A stretch of 64,000 bases of DNA, from positions 103,995 through 167,994 of the forward strand of contig NZ_LMDE01000010.1 in the NCBI RefSeq assembly GCF_001425025.1, in the 5' to 3' direction. Every line of letters begins with the position of its first letter. Positions within the stretch are counted from its first letter, which is position 1. The DNA is from Nocardioides sp. Root122. GTDB lineage: Bacteria; Actinomycetota; Actinomycetes; Propionibacteriales; Nocardioidaceae. Positions 53,892 through 64,000 of the stretch are shown piece after piece. The position numbers and the translations under genes were made by a program. Below the pieces are notes generated by a model. That model saw only the letters and a program-made list of their open reading frames with translations, had not been told where the DNA came from and ran no database searches.

Positions 53892-56552
53892 TCAGGTCCG
53901 CAGCAGCTCCGCGAGCGGCGTGCGCCGCACCCGGCGCCACTCCGCGAGGGCCAGCGCCGCGGAGCAGCCGACCAGCGCCACCACCCACAGCACGGTCCAC
54001 CAGGGCACGACAGGCGACGGTGGCCCCGGTGCCGCGGTGAGGCTCTCCAGCGAGAGCTCGCCGAGGGCGACCCGGGCGCACCCGACCCCGGTCGCGAGAC
54101 CCACCACGGCGGCGACCAGCACCGGGGCGACGAGCTCCCCCAGGAGGGTGCGGCGCAGGTCGCGGCGCGAGGTGCCGAGCGCCCGCAGCCGGCCGGTCGA
54201 CGCCGCCCGCGCCGGCGCGTCGATCGCCGTCGCCAGCGCCACGCCGAGCAGGCCCAGGACCAGCAGCAGCACGCAGGACGCGGCGGCGAGGGTGCCGACC
54301 GCCGACGGCAGGGCTGCCGCGCGGCGGCGCTGCACCTCGTCGGCGTACGTCACCACGGTGCTGCCGGGGGTCCTGCGCGCGACCTCGTCGAGCGCCTCGG
54401 GAGCACCGGGGCCGACGGCCCGGACCGAGTCGGGTGGCACCGCCACGCCGAAGCCGGCGAGCGCGTCGACGTCCACCACGACGACGGGGTCGGTGGCGTC
54501 CTCGACGTCGGGGGCGGTGCCGACCACGTCCAGCGGGATGCTGGTGTCCTCCCACCGCAGGCTCGGGTCGTCGCGCAGGCCGTCGGGGCCGCCGAGGAGC
54601 AACGCCGGCACCCGGTCCCCACTCCCGGAGCGCAGGCGCGCCAGCTGGGGCGCGTCCGGGAGCGCGCTCGCCCCGAGGAGCTGCTCGTAGGCGGCCGCGT
54701 CGACCACGGCCAGCCGGACGAACGCCGCGCCGCCGTGTGCCGAGACGCTGACGCCGTCCTCGACCCGCACGGCAGCGGCGGCGCGGACGCCGGTGGCGCC
54801 GGCCGCCTCGCGCGCCACGTCGGCGAGGCTCGGGTCGGCGCGGGTGTCGAGCCGTGCGTCACCCCCCACCACGGAGAGCGCACCGGCGGCCTGGCCGTCC
54901 CGCAGGGTGGCCGCGAGCGCTGCCGCGAAGGTGGCCCCGGCGACGGCGACCACGACGACCACCACGGGCAGCACCCGGACGCCGGACTGCACGAGGCGTG
55001 CCGCGACGACGAGGGGGACGTCACCGGTCGTACGACGTGTCCTGCGCAGCATCCATCGCAGCACCGGTGGCGTCAGGCGGAGCAGCACCACCGCCGCGGC
55101 CACGGCGATCCACGTCACGGCACCCGCAGCCGTCAGGTCTCCTCCCTGCTCGCCGTCGCCGAGCACGCCGCGCTGCTGCAGCGCCACGAAGGACAGCGCA
55201 GCCGCGACCAGCACCGCCACCTCGAGCCCGACCCGACGCAGGTGCGCGACCCGGGCCCGCACGCGTCGGGCAGAGCGGTTGGCCGGCACCCGTGCGGTAG
55301 GCCCCTCGGCCACGGCGACGCCCAGCACGACCGGGGCCAGGGCTGACACCAGGACCACCGGCACCGACCAGGTCCAGCCCACCGACCCCGCGACCAGCCG
55401 CACCAGGGCCAGCCCGGTGGCGGCGCCCAGCACGGTCACCAGCACGGACTCGGCGACGAGCTCGGTGGCGATGCCGGGGAGGGAGGCGCCTCGCTCCCGG
55501 GCCCCGGTCAACGATCCCGTGCGTCGGCGCACCAAGAGCTGTCCGGCCAGCACGAGGACGAGCAGCGCACCGGCGAGCAGGCCGACGAGAAGGACCTGCG
55601 CCTGCCCGCGTGCGGCGCCGACCTGCGCGCGCCCGTCCTGGAGCACGGTGCCCAGCAGGCTGTCCCAGGACACCTCCCCGAGACCCGGGCCTGCGCCTGA
55701 CTGCAGGCTTGCGATCGTCCGCTCGAGCGCAGCCGAACGCCGCCAGGTCACCGCGCCCGCATCGGGGGCGAACACCACGCGCCGCCTGAGGGCGTCGCCG
55801 GGGAGGGCGAACCGGAGGTCGGCCAGCGACGCGTCGGACACGAGCGCCGCCGCGGCCGTGCGGGGCTCCTCCCCGGACGTGCTCGTGGTCGGCTCGAGCA
55901 GCTGGGGAGCCGCCTGCCAGGACGCGTCCTGGGCGTCGTCGGGCTCGAAGGTGCCGCTGATCGCGACGACCACGGACCGGCCGTGCTCGTCGCGGGCCGG
56001 GACACGGTCGCCCACGTGCAGGTCGAGGGCCTGCGCCGCCGGCTCCGACACGGCGACCTGGACGGACGGCTGCCGAGCTCCGCCGCGGGCGGCCTGCGGC
56101 GCCCCACCGTCGACGTACGACACGGCGGGCGCGCCGTCCGCGGTGTCGACGAAGGCGAGCTGGAGGTAGCGGCCGGGGCCGGCGTCGACGAGCTGCAGGG
56201 GAGTGGTGGTGACGGTCGTGACGCCGGGCTGCAGGACATCCGAGAGCTCGGACGGCATGGCGCTGCGCACGAAGTCGGCGTCCTGTCGGACCTGCGTGGC
56301 GGTGCCGGGATCACGCGTCCTGCCGGACGGGTCGTCGTACCACTCGGGCAGCGAGGCCACGACGTTGCCGCGCGTCCCGGCCTCCCGGACGGCGGCGGCC
56401 ACGGCCCGGTCGGCCGACCGTTCGGTGACCGGCGACACCGCACCCGTCAGGGCGACGGTGAGGGCGACGACGGTGCCGACCAGGAGCAGGAGGCCGCGGT
56501 CCGTGCGCAGACGGCCGACGACCGTGGGCAGGTGCAGCCGTGGCGCCGGCAT
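53892..56552 (-). CDS. FtsX-like ABC permease
   Basis: About 886 residues. An N-terminal membrane helix (LLLLVGTVVALTVALTGA), a large extracellular part (about 45-305), membrane clusters near 320-420 and 440-560, a second extracellular part, and three final helices with RLRALGTSRRDLRRTLLGE, typical of MacB/FtsX permeases. Last gene of the four-gene ABC operon. The start ATG 56552 (or GTG 56555) overlaps the preceding permease stop. Substrate unknown; likely lipoprotein, peptide or antibiotic handling. Confidence 0.85.
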   Translation of the reverse strand: MPAPRLHLPTVVGRLRTDRGLLLLVGTVVALTVALTGAVSPVTERSADRAVAAAVREAGTRGNVVASLPEWYDDPSGRTRDPGTATQVRQDADFVRSAMPSELSDVLQPGVTTVTTTPLQLVDAGPGRYLQLAFVDTADGAPAVSYVDGGAPQAARGGARQPSVQVAVSEPAAQALDLHVGDRVPARDEHGRSVVVAISGTFEPDDAQDASWQAAPQLLEPTTSTSGEEPRTAAAALVSDASLADLRFALPGDALRRRVVFAPDAGAVTWRRSAALERTIASLQSGAGPGLGEVSWDSLLGTVLQDGRAQVGAARGQAQVLLVGLLAGALLVLVLAGQLLVRRRTGSLTGARERGASLPGIATELVAESVLVTVLGAATGLALVRLVAGSVGWTWSVPVVLVSALAPVVLGVAVAEGPTARVPANRSARRVRARVAHLRRVGLEVAVLVAAALSFVALQQRGVLGDGEQGGDLTAAGAVTWIAVAAAVVLLRLTPPVLRWMLRRTRRTTGDVPLVVAARLVQSGVRVLPVVVVVVAVAGATFAAALAATLRDGQAAGALSVVGGDARLDTRADPSLADVAREAAGATGVRAAAAVRVEDGVSVSAHGGAAFVRLAVVDAAAYEQLLGASALPDAPQLARLRSGSGDRVPALLLGGPDGLRDDPSLRWEDTSIPLDVVGTAPDVEDATDPVVVVDVDALAGFGVAVPPDSVRAVGPGAPEALDEVARRTPGSTVVTYADEVQRRRAAALPSAVGTLAAASCVLLLVLGLLGVALATAIDAPARAASTGRLRALGTSRRDLRRTLLGELVAPVLVAAVVGLATGVGCARVALGELSLESLTAAPGPPSPVVPWWTVLWVVALVGCSAALALAEWRRVRRTPLAELLRT

Positions 56553-59500
56553 CACAGCTCACCGTCCCGGAGCCGCGACGGCCCGGACCGGCGGACGAGG
56601 AGCGCGGTGAGGACCCACGTGACGACGACGATGCCGAGCACGAGCCCGCCGACCACGGCCAGCTCCGCCCGCCACGGCCATGCCACCACCGGAGCCGGGG
56701 CGGGGGCCGCGCCCACGTCGGAGCGGACCAGGTGCGGTCCGAGCAGCAGGGTCGAGGCGGCGCCGACGAGCGACCCGACCAGCGTCAGCGGCAGCAGGAG
56801 CAGCAGGTGCTCCGCGAGCTGCAGCCGTACGGCGTCGCGCCGGGACGCGCCCAGCGCCCGGAGGCGGACCACGGCCGCCGACGCCCGGGCGCGGTCGGCG
56901 CCGACCACCAGCACGACGGCGGCGAGGAAGAGCGCGATGGCCAGGGCCAGCAGCACGACGAGCGTGGTGGGGACCGCCACCCGCAACGGACCGCGGGCGA
57001 GGTCGGCGGCCACGCCGTCCCGGGTCGTGACCGTGCCCAGCCCGGCCGCCCGGACGGCCTCGACGGTCGCGGTCGAGGGGGCGGCCACCCACCACCCGTC
57101 CACCACGGGATCGAGCCGTCCGGCGCCGATGAGCGCGCGCGACAAGGTGTCGGCGTCGGCCAGGACGGCGACCTCGCCGGGTGCCGAGGGGACGTCGGGC
57201 ACCACGGCAGCCACCGACAGGCGCAGCGCGGTGTCGCCGACGATCGCCTCCAGCTCGTCGCCGCGCTGCGCTCCGACGGCGTCGACCAGGTCCTGGGACA
57301 CGGCCACCGGGACGACCGCCGGAACGGGCAGGACGGTGGCCAGCACGTCGGCGCCCGTGTAGTCGAAGTAGTCCAGGTCGACCTCGAGCGACGTCCGCAG
57401 CTCCGTGGCACCGTCGACGGCGTGCAGCTCGGCCGTGGCCCCGCCGACGGGGCTCTGCTCCTGCAGGGGGCGCACCTGCCACGGCGGACGCGAACCGGGC
57501 GAGCCGGTCGTCCCGCCGACCGCGGGGACGGTCAGGGTCGCGGTCACCGTGGACGTGGTGGCCGTCGCCACCCCCGGTCCGGCGCCCGTCGAGCCGCCGA
57601 GCTCGAGGCGCACGGCGACGAGCTCGAGGCCCGGGCCGACGGCCGCCGGCCACCGCAGCGGGTGGGAGGCGCCGTCCAGCGGCACGTCACCGGCCGGCAC
57701 CGATGCCCGGAAGCCGGTCCGGTCCTCGACGACGGCCGTCACCCTCGCCGTCAACGAGGCTCCGGCCGGCCCGCGGCCCCGCAGCGCGACCCCGGCGCCG
57801 TCGTCGGGGAGGGGGACACCGACGGCCGGGTCGGCCGGTGCCAGCACGCGGCCGATGCCGGCCCAGGTGGTGCCCGGGGCGAGACGACCGCGGAGCAGCG
57901 CACCGGCCTGCCGGGAGTCGACGGCGACCAGGACGGGACGCGCGCCCTGCCGACCGACGTAGTGGCCGAGCGCGAGGGGGCGGTGGATCACCGGCGAGGC
58001 CGCCGGTGCGGGTCGCTGGGCCGCGAGCGCGGTCCCGACCCGTCGGGCGTCGCCGATCTCGGCCGGTGCGCGCAGCGTGAGCGCGAGGTCCGTCCCGACC
58101 CGGAGCGCCGCCTGGTCGTCCTGGGAGGTGTCCCAGGTGGTCCGCAGCGCCAGTGCGAAGACCGCCGCTGCCACCGCGGCGGCGACCAGGACCATCGCGG
58201 TCGACGCCTGTGCGCGCCGGGTGGCCTGCTGGGTGGCCAGGGGCAGCACGAGGCCGCGCGCGCGACCCGCGAGCGCGGCCGCCCTGCCCAGCAACGCCGG
58301 CACGAGGCGTACGCCCAGCACGGTCAGCACCGCGAGGCACAGGACGGGCGCCGCCGTGAGGACGACGTCGCCGGTGCGGCTCGCCGTGGACGGTTGACCG
58401 CGCAGCTGCCACCACGCGAGCGCTGCGGCGACGAGCAGGAGCACGTCGAGGCCACGCCCGGCCGCGGCGGCGCGGGGCGACGGGTCGGCGACGGGGCGTG
58501 CGCGCAGCGTGGCCGTCACGAGCGTCGCAGTGAGCAGGAGGGCGGTGGCGAGCACGGCTCCCACCAACGTCCACGTGACCACCGGTCCCTGCTGCAGCCC
58601 GGCCGCACTGAGGTCGCCCCGGTGGGTCAGGCGGGAGTGGAGCAGGGACGCGACGGGCACGGCGATCGCGCCGGCGACGAGCGCGAGGAGCGCCGCCTCG
58701 GCACCCGCCGTGCCCAGCTGCTGTGGGCGCCCCAGTCCCATCGCGACGAGCAGGTCGCGCTCGTCCTCACGTACGGAGCCGACCAGCCGCCCCGTCAGGC
58801 GCGCGGCCGCGAGGGAGAGCGCCGTGCCCAGGATCAGGACGACCAGGACGGTGGAGGCCGTGCTCGCCCGCTGGGCGTGGAGGTGCGCGAGCGAGCGAGG
58901 GAGGTCGGACGCCAGCCGGGTGAGCCGGGCCCGGTCGCCGACGCGCGCCGCCAGCAGGCCCGGTGCGTCGTCGAGGAGTCCCGCAGCCTGCTGGAGCGAG
59001 GAGTCGCCGGCGACGTCGAGAGCGGGGTGGGCGGTGACGCGGAGGGCGTTGACCGACGACCCGGTGTCGAGGAACGCCTGCTCGTCGACGACGAACGGAC
59101 CGTAGGTCGAGGCCGCCTCCAGCCCGTCGCTGTAGGCCGGGGAGAACCCGGCACCGCCGAGCGGGTCCCGCTCCCACTCCAGGACGGCGCGCGGCCGGAA
59201 CGTGCCGACCACCACGAGCGGCACCGGGGCGTCGACGCCGCCGAGGCCGCGCTCCCCGCCCAACGCGACCTCGTCGCCGACACCGATCCCGAGCAACCGC
59301 GCGGTCGTGTCCGGGACCACGACCTCGGCACGGCCGCCCGTCGCCGCCGGCCACCGACCGGCCGTCAGGTCGGCGCGGGTCGCGAGTGCGTCGGTCGCGA
59401 CCAGGTAGGCCTGGCTGTCGGTGCGCGCGCCGTCCGCCTCGAGGTCGCGCAGGCGTGAGGTGAGCGTGGTCTCCTGCACGGGCCGCATCGGGCCCAGGAC

Positions 59501-59752
59501 GTCGCCGACCACCTGCGCGGCCTCGTCCCGGGCCGCCGGGGCGTCCCTGCTGGTGAGGTCGACGAGGAAGGCGGTGACGCTGAGGTCGTCGGGGTCCGAG
59601 CGCTGGACGGCCTCGCGGAACGCGCGGGCCTGCGTGACGTCGAGCAGGAGGGTGCACGTGCCGACCAGCGTGCACGCGGTCGCGACCAGGACGACGACGG
59701 CCGCCAGCAGCCGCCGCTGCACCTGCGCTCGGCGCAGCACCAGGGAGAACAC
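56552..59752 (-). CDS. Very large FtsX-like ABC permease
   Basis: 1066 residues from the GTG at 59752 (after GGGAG). Layout as for the last permease: N-terminal helix ([20 protein letters not shown]), large periplasmic-side domain to about 300, membrane clusters (about 310-450 and 460-590), a second domain, and three last helices with [21 protein letters not shown] coupling-type [10 protein letters not shown] is near 345. Two such permeases would form a heterodimer. Eleven bases separate it from the ATPase upstream. Confidence 0.85.
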   Translation of the reverse strand: MFSLVLRRAQVQRRLLAAVVVLVATACTLVGTCTLLLDVTQARAFREAVQRSDPDDLSVTAFLVDLTSRDAPAARDEAAQVVGDVLGPMRPVQETTLTSRLRDLEADGARTDSQAYLVATDALATRADLTAGRWPAATGGRAEVVVPDTTARLLGIGVGDEVALGGERGLGGVDAPVPLVVVGTFRPRAVLEWERDPLGGAGFSPAYSDGLEAASTYGPFVVDEQAFLDTGSSVNALRVTAHPALDVAGDSSLQQAAGLLDDAPGLLAARVGDRARLTRLASDLPRSLAHLHAQRASTASTVLVVLILGTALSLAAARLTGRLVGSVREDERDLLVAMGLGRPQQLGTAGAEAALLALVAGAIAVPVASLLHSRLTHRGDLSAAGLQQGPVVTWTLVGAVLATALLLTATLVTATLRARPVADPSPRAAAAGRGLDVLLLVAAALAWWQLRGQPSTASRTGDVVLTAAPVLCLAVLTVLGVRLVPALLGRAAALAGRARGLVLPLATQQATRRAQASTAMVLVAAAVAAAVFALALRTTWDTSQDDQAALRVGTDLALTLRAPAEIGDARRVGTALAAQRPAPAASPVIHRPLALGHYVGRQGARPVLVAVDSRQAGALLRGRLAPGTTWAGIGRVLAPADPAVGVPLPDDGAGVALRGRGPAGASLTARVTAVVEDRTGFRASVPAGDVPLDGASHPLRWPAAVGPGLELVAVRLELGGSTGAGPGVATATTSTVTATLTVPAVGGTTGSPGSRPPWQVRPLQEQSPVGGATAELHAVDGATELRTSLEVDLDYFDYTGADVLATVLPVPAVVPVAVSQDLVDAVGAQRGDELEAIVGDTALRLSVAAVVPDVPSAPGEVAVLADADTLSRALIGAGRLDPVVDGWWVAAPSTATVEAVRAAGLGTVTTRDGVAADLARGPLRVAVPTTLVVLLALAIALFLAAVVLVVGADRARASAAVVRLRALGASRRDAVRLQLAEHLLLLLPLTLVGSLVGAASTLLLGPHLVRSDVGAAPAPAPVVAWPWRAELAVVGGLVLGIVVVTWVLTALLVRRSGPSRLRDGEL

Positions 59753-59763
59753 GGGCGTCTCCC

Positions 59764-60450
59764 TCAGCCGTCGACCCGACCGTCCGAGATCGCGAGGACC
59801 CGGTCGGCGAGCGACATCAGCACGGCGTCGTGCGTGGCCACCACCGCGGTGACGCCCTCCGACTCGACGACGGCGCGCAGCAGCGCCATGACCCCCAGCC
59901 CGGTCTCGGTGTCGAGCTGTCCGGTGGGCTCGTCGGCGAGCAGCACCCGGGGAGAGCCGGCGAGGGCGCGCGCGATGGCGACGCGTTGTTGTTGGCCGCC
60001 GGACAGCTCGGCGGGCCGCTGCAGCGCGTGGTCGCCCAGCCCGACGAGGTCGAGCAGCAGGGCGACGCGTTGCTCGCGCGCCGCGACCGGCGTACGTCGT
60101 AGCCGCAGGGGCACCCCCACGTTCTCGGCGGCGGTGAGGGCGGGGATCAGGCCGAAGGTCTGGAAGACGTAGGAGACGGTGTCGCGACGCAGGGTGCTCA
60201 GCCCCTCGTCGTCGAGGGCGGTGACCTCGGCGCCGTCGACGCGGACCGTCCCGGCGTCCGGTCGGTCGAGACCGCCCAGCAGGTTGAGGAGCGTCGTCTT
60301 CCCCGACCCCGAGCGGCCGACGACGGCGAGCATCTCGCCCGGCGCGACGTCGAGCGAGACGTCGTGCAGGGCCCGCAGCGGGGCGGCGGCGGTGCCGTAC
60401 GTCCGGGTGAGTCCGCGTGCCACGACCATCGGCTCGGTGGCGCCGCTCAT
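59764..60450 (-). CDS. ABC transporter ATP-binding protein (MacB/LolD type)
   Basis: 228 residues: Walker [11 protein letters not shown]-loop [18 protein letters not shown], signature LSGGQQQR, Walker [12 protein letters not shown] and switch His (ATHDA). This is the LolD/MacB class that powers FtsX-like permeases. Its ATG overlaps the stop of the other ATPase gene (ATGA). It probably works with one or both permeases downstream. Confidence 0.93.
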   Translation of the reverse strand: MSGATEPMVVARGLTRTYGTAAAPLRALHDVSLDVAPGEMLAVVGRSGSGKTTLLNLLGGLDRPDAGTVRVDGAEVTALDDEGLSTLRRDTVSYVFQTFGLIPALTAAENVGVPLRLRRTPVAAREQRVALLLDLVGLGDHALQRPAELSGGQQQRVAIARALAGSPRVLLADEPTGQLDTETGLGVMALLRAVVESEGVTAVVATHDAVLMSLADRVLAISDGRVDG

Positions 60451-61361
60451 GCGCCGTGGTCGCTGCGGTCGGACCGGACCTGGACGTGGTCGTCGGCGAG
60501 CGCGAGGCGGACGCGGTGGGTGAGGTCGAGGGCCTCGCGGTACTCCCGCGGCAGCTGCACCCGACCGGCGCGGTCCATGACGGCGAACTCCTCCGACCGC
60601 CCGGGCTGGTCCGCGGTGTCGTGGCTGCGGAGCACCTCGCTGCTCGTGCGGCCGTCCCGGATGGCGACGGTGCGGGCCACCTGCCCACTGACCGCGGCGT
60701 CGTGGGTGACGACGACGACGGTGGCTCCGAGCTCGCGGTTGACGGTGCGGAGGGCCGCGAACACCTCGGCCGCCGTCTCGCTGTCGAGCTCGCCCGTGGG
60801 TTCGTCGGCCAGCAGCACCCGGGGGTCGTTGGCGAGCGCGACGGCGATCGACACGCGCTGCTGCTCGCCGCCGGACATCTCCGCGGGACGACGGTCCGCG
60901 CAGTGCGCCACCCCGAGGAGCTCGAGCAGCTCGGTCGTCCGGTCATGGCGCTCGCGGCGGGGACGTCCGGCGATCGTCAGCGGCAGGTCGACCACCTGCC
61001 GGGACGTCAGGTAGGGCACGAGGTTGCGGGCCGTCTGCTGGCGGACGAACCCCACCACGTGCCGTCGGTAGTGCACGCGCTCGCGCCGCGTCATGTCCAC
61101 GAGGTCGTGGCCGGCGACCCGGGCGCGACCGGCCGTCGGCGAGTCCACGCCGGCCAGCACGTTGAGCAGGGTCGACTTGCCGGACCCGGATGCGCCGACG
61201 AGCGCGACCATCTCGCCCTCGTGCACGAGCAGGTCGAGGCCCTGCAGCGCCTGCACCTCGACGGACTCCGACTGGTAGATGCGCACCAGGTTGTCGCACA
61301 CCACGAGGGCGTCGTGGCCGAACGCGGGGGAGTGCCGCGGGGGAACAGGCAGGTCCAGCAC
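60447..61361 (-). CDS. ABC ATP-binding protein with AbrB-like C-terminal hairpin
   Basis: 304 residues. ATPase core: Walker [10 protein letters not shown] at 56-64, signature MSGGEQQR at 162-169, Walker [12 protein letters not shown], His220. Past the usual end (about 240) there is a 60-residue tail whose last part (about 260-296: [19 protein letters not shown], then [13 protein letters not shown]) looks like the SpoVT/AbrB swapped-hairpin fold. Such a tail might dimerise the ATPase or touch DNA or another protein; its role is unknown. First gene of the operon, divergent from the SpoIIE phosphatase gene. Confidence 0.88.
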   Translation of the reverse strand: MLDLPVPPRHSPAFGHDALVVCDNLVRIYQSESVEVQALQGLDLLVHEGEMVALVGASGSGKSTLLNVLAGVDSPTAGRARVAGHDLVDMTRRERVHYRRHVVGFVRQQTARNLVPYLTSRQVVDLPLTIAGRPRRERHDRTTELLELLGVAHCADRRPAEMSGGEQQRVSIAVALANDPRVLLADEPTGELDSETAAEVFAALRTVNRELGATVVVVTHDAAVSGQVARTVAIRDGRTSSEVLRSHDTADQPGRSEEFAVMDRAGRVQLPREYREALDLTHRVRLALADDHVQVRSDRSDHGA

Positions 61362-61562
61362 CGCTCCACCCCGTTCCCCTGACCTCGGGCGCCGCGGCGA
61401 TGCTAGCAGTGAGCCAGGTCACAGCCGCTCGACGAGCCCACCCCTTGGAGGCTCGATCCGGTGGATTCTCGGACGCAGTGGGACCCGGCGGTTAGCGTTG
61501 GACCAACTCCGGCCAGGCGACAGTGCGTGGGAGGAGCACGATGGATCTCGGAGGGACCCCGG

Positions 61563-63356
61563 GTGCTGACCCTGCTCGCGACCCTCATGGCCGGCGCCGG
61601 ACTGGTGCTGGCAGGCCTGGCGGCCTACGTCGCCTGGCGTCGGGGCACGCGCATGGGCTGGAGCCTGGCGGTGCTGCTCGTCGCGGTGGCCTGGTGGGGC
61701 ACGGCGTATGCCGTGGAGCTGTCCGTGGCCGACGTCGCGGCCAAGAGCCTGTGGGGCGACCTCAAGTACGCCGGCATCGTCACGCTCGCCCCCGCCTGGC
61801 TGGTCTTCGTGCTGCAGTACACCGGTCGCAGCCGCTGGGTCACCCGTCGCCTGGTGGCCGCGCTGACGGTCCCGGCGGTCGCCGCACTGGTGGTGCTGGC
61901 GCTCCCGGCCACGCACGACCTGGTGCGCTACTACAGCGAGACGGCCGCCGACGAGCTCCCGATCGTGGAGTCGGGCCCTGCGTTCTGGGTGATCTTCGGC
62001 TACAACAACCTGCTGCTCGTCGGCGCGACCGTGCTCTTCCTCGCGAGCATGGTGAAGCTGGCGCGGACCTACCGGAGGATGGCCCTGGTGCTGCTGGGGT
62101 CGGCGTTGCTGCCGTGGGCGGCCAACATCCTGCACAACCTCGAGGTCGGCTGGTTCACCCGGATCGACCTCACGCCGTTCGCGTTCACCATCACCGGCGG
62201 GCTGCTGGTCTGGGGGCTCTTCGAGGAGCGTCTCGTAGACCTGGCCCCGCTTGCCCGGAGCGCCGTGGTGGAGAGCATGGCCGACGCCGTGTTCGTCCTC
62301 GACGCGTTCGGGCGGATCGTCGACGTGAACCCGTCGGCCGTGGCCCTGGCCGACCGGAGCCGGATCGAGCTCGTCGGCCGTCGCCTGCGCGACCTCGTGA
62401 ACCTCTCCGGGATCGCCGAGGTCGGGCCGGGCGGGCTCGTCCTGGGGGGCCCGGAGGGCGACGACCTGCGCACCTTCGATGTCAGCCAGCAGCCGCTGCA
62501 CGACGTCGCCGGCCGGACCGCCGGCGAGCTGGTGGTGCTCCGCGAGGTGACCGAGCGCGTCCGCGACCAGGAGCGCCTCCAGCAGGTGCTGGACGACCGG
62601 TCGCGCGTCGCCGCGACGTTGCAGGCCAGCATGGTGCCCACGCGGCTGCCCGAGATCCCCCACTGCGAGCTCGCCAGCCGCTACGTCCCGGCGGGCGACG
62701 GCGGCGAGATCGGAGGGGACTTCCTCGACGTCTTCGCGCTGGATGACGAGACGTGGGCCTTCGTGCTCGGTGACGTCAGCGGCAAGGGCGCGGAAGCTGC
62801 GGCCGTGAGCGCGGCGACCCGCTACACCTTGCGCGCCCTCGCGGGTCCCGAGGCGTCGCCCGCCACCACGCTGCGCGAGGTCAACGCCGTGCTCCAGGCC
62901 CAGACGGAGTCCGAGCGCCACTGCACCCTCGTGCACGGACGCCTGCGGCCGCCGGGCGGCGGGGACGACCCCGGCAGCCCTGTGCGCATCACCCTCTCGC
63001 TCGCCGGCCACCACTGGCCCCTGGTCCTGCGGACCAGCGGGAAGGTCGAGGAGGTCGGCATGCTCGGCACGGCGCTGGCGCTGTTCGACGACCCCGAGCT
63101 GCACGACAGCGACGTCGAGCTCGCGCCCGGCGAGGTGCTGTGCGTCTTCACCGACGGGCTGCTCGAGGCGCGGCGGGGCAGGGACCAGTTCGGTTCCGAC
63201 CGCGTCGCCGACCTGATGCGCGAGCACAGCGACCTGTCCGCCGACGACATGGCGGGGGTGGTGCTCGACGCGGTGCGCGCGTTCCACGGTGACGAGCTGG
63301 ACGACGACCTGGCGATGCTGGTGGTCCGCCACGTTGACGGCGACGTCCGGGCGTAG
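61563..63356 (+). CDS. Membrane PAS-SpoIIE (PP2C) phosphatase
   Basis: About 597 residues. An N-terminal region of seven or so helices (to about 220) resembles the 7TM histidine-kinase sensor module (SLWGDLKYAGIVTLAPAWLVFVLQYTGR). Then a PAS domain (about 235-330, VESMADAVFVLDAFGRIVDVNPSAVALAD) and a SpoIIE/RsbU PP2C domain (GGEIGGDFLDVF, GDVSGKGAEAA, TDGLLEAR, DDDLAMLVV, all metal aspartates kept). It would dephosphorylate an anti-sigma-factor antagonist in a stress cascade; no such gene is nearby. The start GTG at 61563 follows GGAGGGA. An upstream GC-driven extension is rejected. Confidence 0.87.
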   Translation: MLTLLATLMAGAGLVLAGLAAYVAWRRGTRMGWSLAVLLVAVAWWGTAYAVELSVADVAAKSLWGDLKYAGIVTLAPAWLVFVLQYTGRSRWVTRRLVAALTVPAVAALVVLALPATHDLVRYYSETAADELPIVESGPAFWVIFGYNNLLLVGATVLFLASMVKLARTYRRMALVLLGSALLPWAANILHNLEVGWFTRIDLTPFAFTITGGLLVWGLFEERLVDLAPLARSAVVESMADAVFVLDAFGRIVDVNPSAVALADRSRIELVGRRLRDLVNLSGIAEVGPGGLVLGGPEGDDLRTFDVSQQPLHDVAGRTAGELVVLREVTERVRDQERLQQVLDDRSRVAATLQASMVPTRLPEIPHCELASRYVPAGDGGEIGGDFLDVFALDDETWAFVLGDVSGKGAEAAAVSAATRYTLRALAGPEASPATTLREVNAVLQAQTESERHCTLVHGRLRPPGGGDDPGSPVRITLSLAGHHWPLVLRTSGKVEEVGMLGTALALFDDPELHDSDVELAPGEVLCVFTDGLLEARRGRDQFGSDRVADLMREHSDLSADDMAGVVLDAVRAFHGDELDDDLAMLVVRHVDGDVRA

Positions 63357-63449
63357 GGTCGGGTCGAGTGACCGGCGACGCAGCCTCCACCCGGAGGCGG
63401 GAACCGGTCGAGAGGCGGTCGGCATGGCGACGTCGGACGGGTCCTGACC

Positions 63450-63674
63450 ATGGCTGACCTGGTGCTGCGCGTCAGGCTCGTGAGCGGTGACAGCACCGAC
63501 GTCACCTACGAGGCGCCGGGCGAGGTGAGCGACGAGGAGCTGATCGACCACGTCGTGTCCACGCTGGCGACCGACTCCGGCGTGCTGCGGTGCCGGCACG
63601 GCGACCGCCTGGTGGTGGTGTACGCCCGGGGTGTCGCCGCTGTGGAGGTCGCGCCTCGAGGCGCTGTGCTCTGA
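63450..63674 (+). CDS. Small protein of unknown function
   Basis: A 74-residue protein (MADLVLRVRLVSGDSTDVTYEAP) of alternating beta-strand character, with one acidic helix (EVSDEELIDHVVSTLA). It looks like a compact alpha/beta fold. It is 93 bases after the phosphatase gene in the same direction and may be co-transcribed. No family is recognised. Confidence 0.65.
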   Translation: MADLVLRVRLVSGDSTDVTYEAPGEVSDEELIDHVVSTLATDSGVLRCRHGDRLVVVYARGVAAVEVAPRGAVL

Positions 63675-63699
63675 CGCTCCCGCGTCGTCATCACTGGTG

Positions 63700-64000
63700 T
63701 CAGACGTGCCGCACCACGATCGTGCCGCCGTCGACCTCCCACCGCTGGTCCAGCCGGACGTTCTCCAGCAGCCGGCGGTCGTGCGAGACCAGCAGGAGCG
63801 CGCCGTCGTACGACGCCAGGGCCTGCTCGAGCTGCTGGATGGCCGGCAGGTCGAGGTGGTTCGTCGGCTCGTCGAGGACCAGCAGGTTGACACCGCGCGC
63901 CTGCAGGAGCGCCATCGCCGCCCGGGTGCGCTCGCCGGGAGACAGCCGACCGACCCGGCTGGTGACCTGGTCGGCCTTGTGGCCGAACTTGGCGAGCAAC
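63700..64000 (-). CDS. ABC-F family ATPase, C-terminal part (runs off the window)
   Basis: Only about the last 100 codons are present. Visible are the ABC signature region GRLSPGERTRAAMALLQARG, Walker B and the ABC-F hallmark LLVLDEPTNHLDLPAI, and the switch LLVSHDRRLLENV. The family acts on ribosomes or gives antibiotic resistance; the subgroup cannot be set from this end. The gene continues beyond 64000. Confidence 0.9.
   Translation of the reverse strand, partial: LLAKFGHKADQVTSRVGRLSPGERTRAAMALLQARGVNLLVLDEPTNHLDLPAIQQLEQALASYDGALLLVSHDRRLLENVRLDQRWEVDGGTIVVRHV

Overview
The window reads as a chromosomal segment of a high-GC actinobacterium. Nearly every codon ends in G or C, GTG starts are common, an actinobacterial LexA box precedes an imuA-imuB-dnaE2 cassette, and a short palindromic repeat at the left edge resembles intergenic repeats I remember from Nocardioides genomes. 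Nocardioidaceae is therefore the best guess, by inference only. I see no tRNA, rRNA, CRISPR array, transposase or phage gene.

Layout. 1-600: eight tandem copies of a 65-68 bp repeat. 600-6600: a small unknown gene, a very large secreted phosphodiesterase/5'-nucleotidase fusion, an FUSC-type membrane protein and a YceI protein. 6775-24342: a complete benzoate pathway. A minus-strand unit (LysR regulator, catB, catA, catC) runs divergently from benA, benB and a three-part benC-FCD-benD fusion, followed by a large LuxR-type regulator. Then come a secreted endonuclease/phosphatase-fold protein, an MHS-family transporter, an NTF2-like protein and the coupled pcaF-pcaD-pcaI-pcaJ operon. Together these convert benzoate to catechol, muconate, muconolactone, 3-oxoadipate, 3-oxoadipyl-CoA and finally succinyl-CoA plus acetyl-CoA, with no enzymatic step missing.

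24400-31650: a probably frameshifted small gene, a cytidylyltransferase-like enzyme, a secreted unknown, a second LysR regulator, a secreted GH16 glycanase, a beta-CASP metallo-beta-lactamase protein and two tandem universal stress proteins. 31682-38350: a LacI-controlled sugar operon (lipoprotein binding protein, two permeases, LacI regulator, cytoplasmic GH3 glucosidase) behind a perfect 14-bp palindromic operator. It has no ATPase of its own. 38559-42529: a lipoprotein, a small membrane protein and a P1B-type metal ATPase with a C-terminal hemerythrin-like domain.

42543-48245: the SOS mutasome cassette imuA, imuB and dnaE2 behind a perfect LexA box. 48379-53533: a secreted phospholipase D-like protein and a three-subunit molybdenum aldehyde oxidase of the PaoABC type. 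53892-61361: a four-gene ABC exporter-like operon with two ATPases and two very large FtsX-type permeases, one ATPase carrying an AbrB-like tail. 61563-64000: a membrane-anchored PAS/SpoIIE phosphatase, a small unknown and the C-terminal end of an ABC-F ATPase that continues past the window.

The most unusual object is the single reading frame at 12217-14871. It joins the benzoate dioxygenase reductase, a GntR-type FCD ligand-binding domain and the dihydrodiol dehydrogenase, so it could couple electron delivery, effector sensing and the next catalytic step in one polypeptide.
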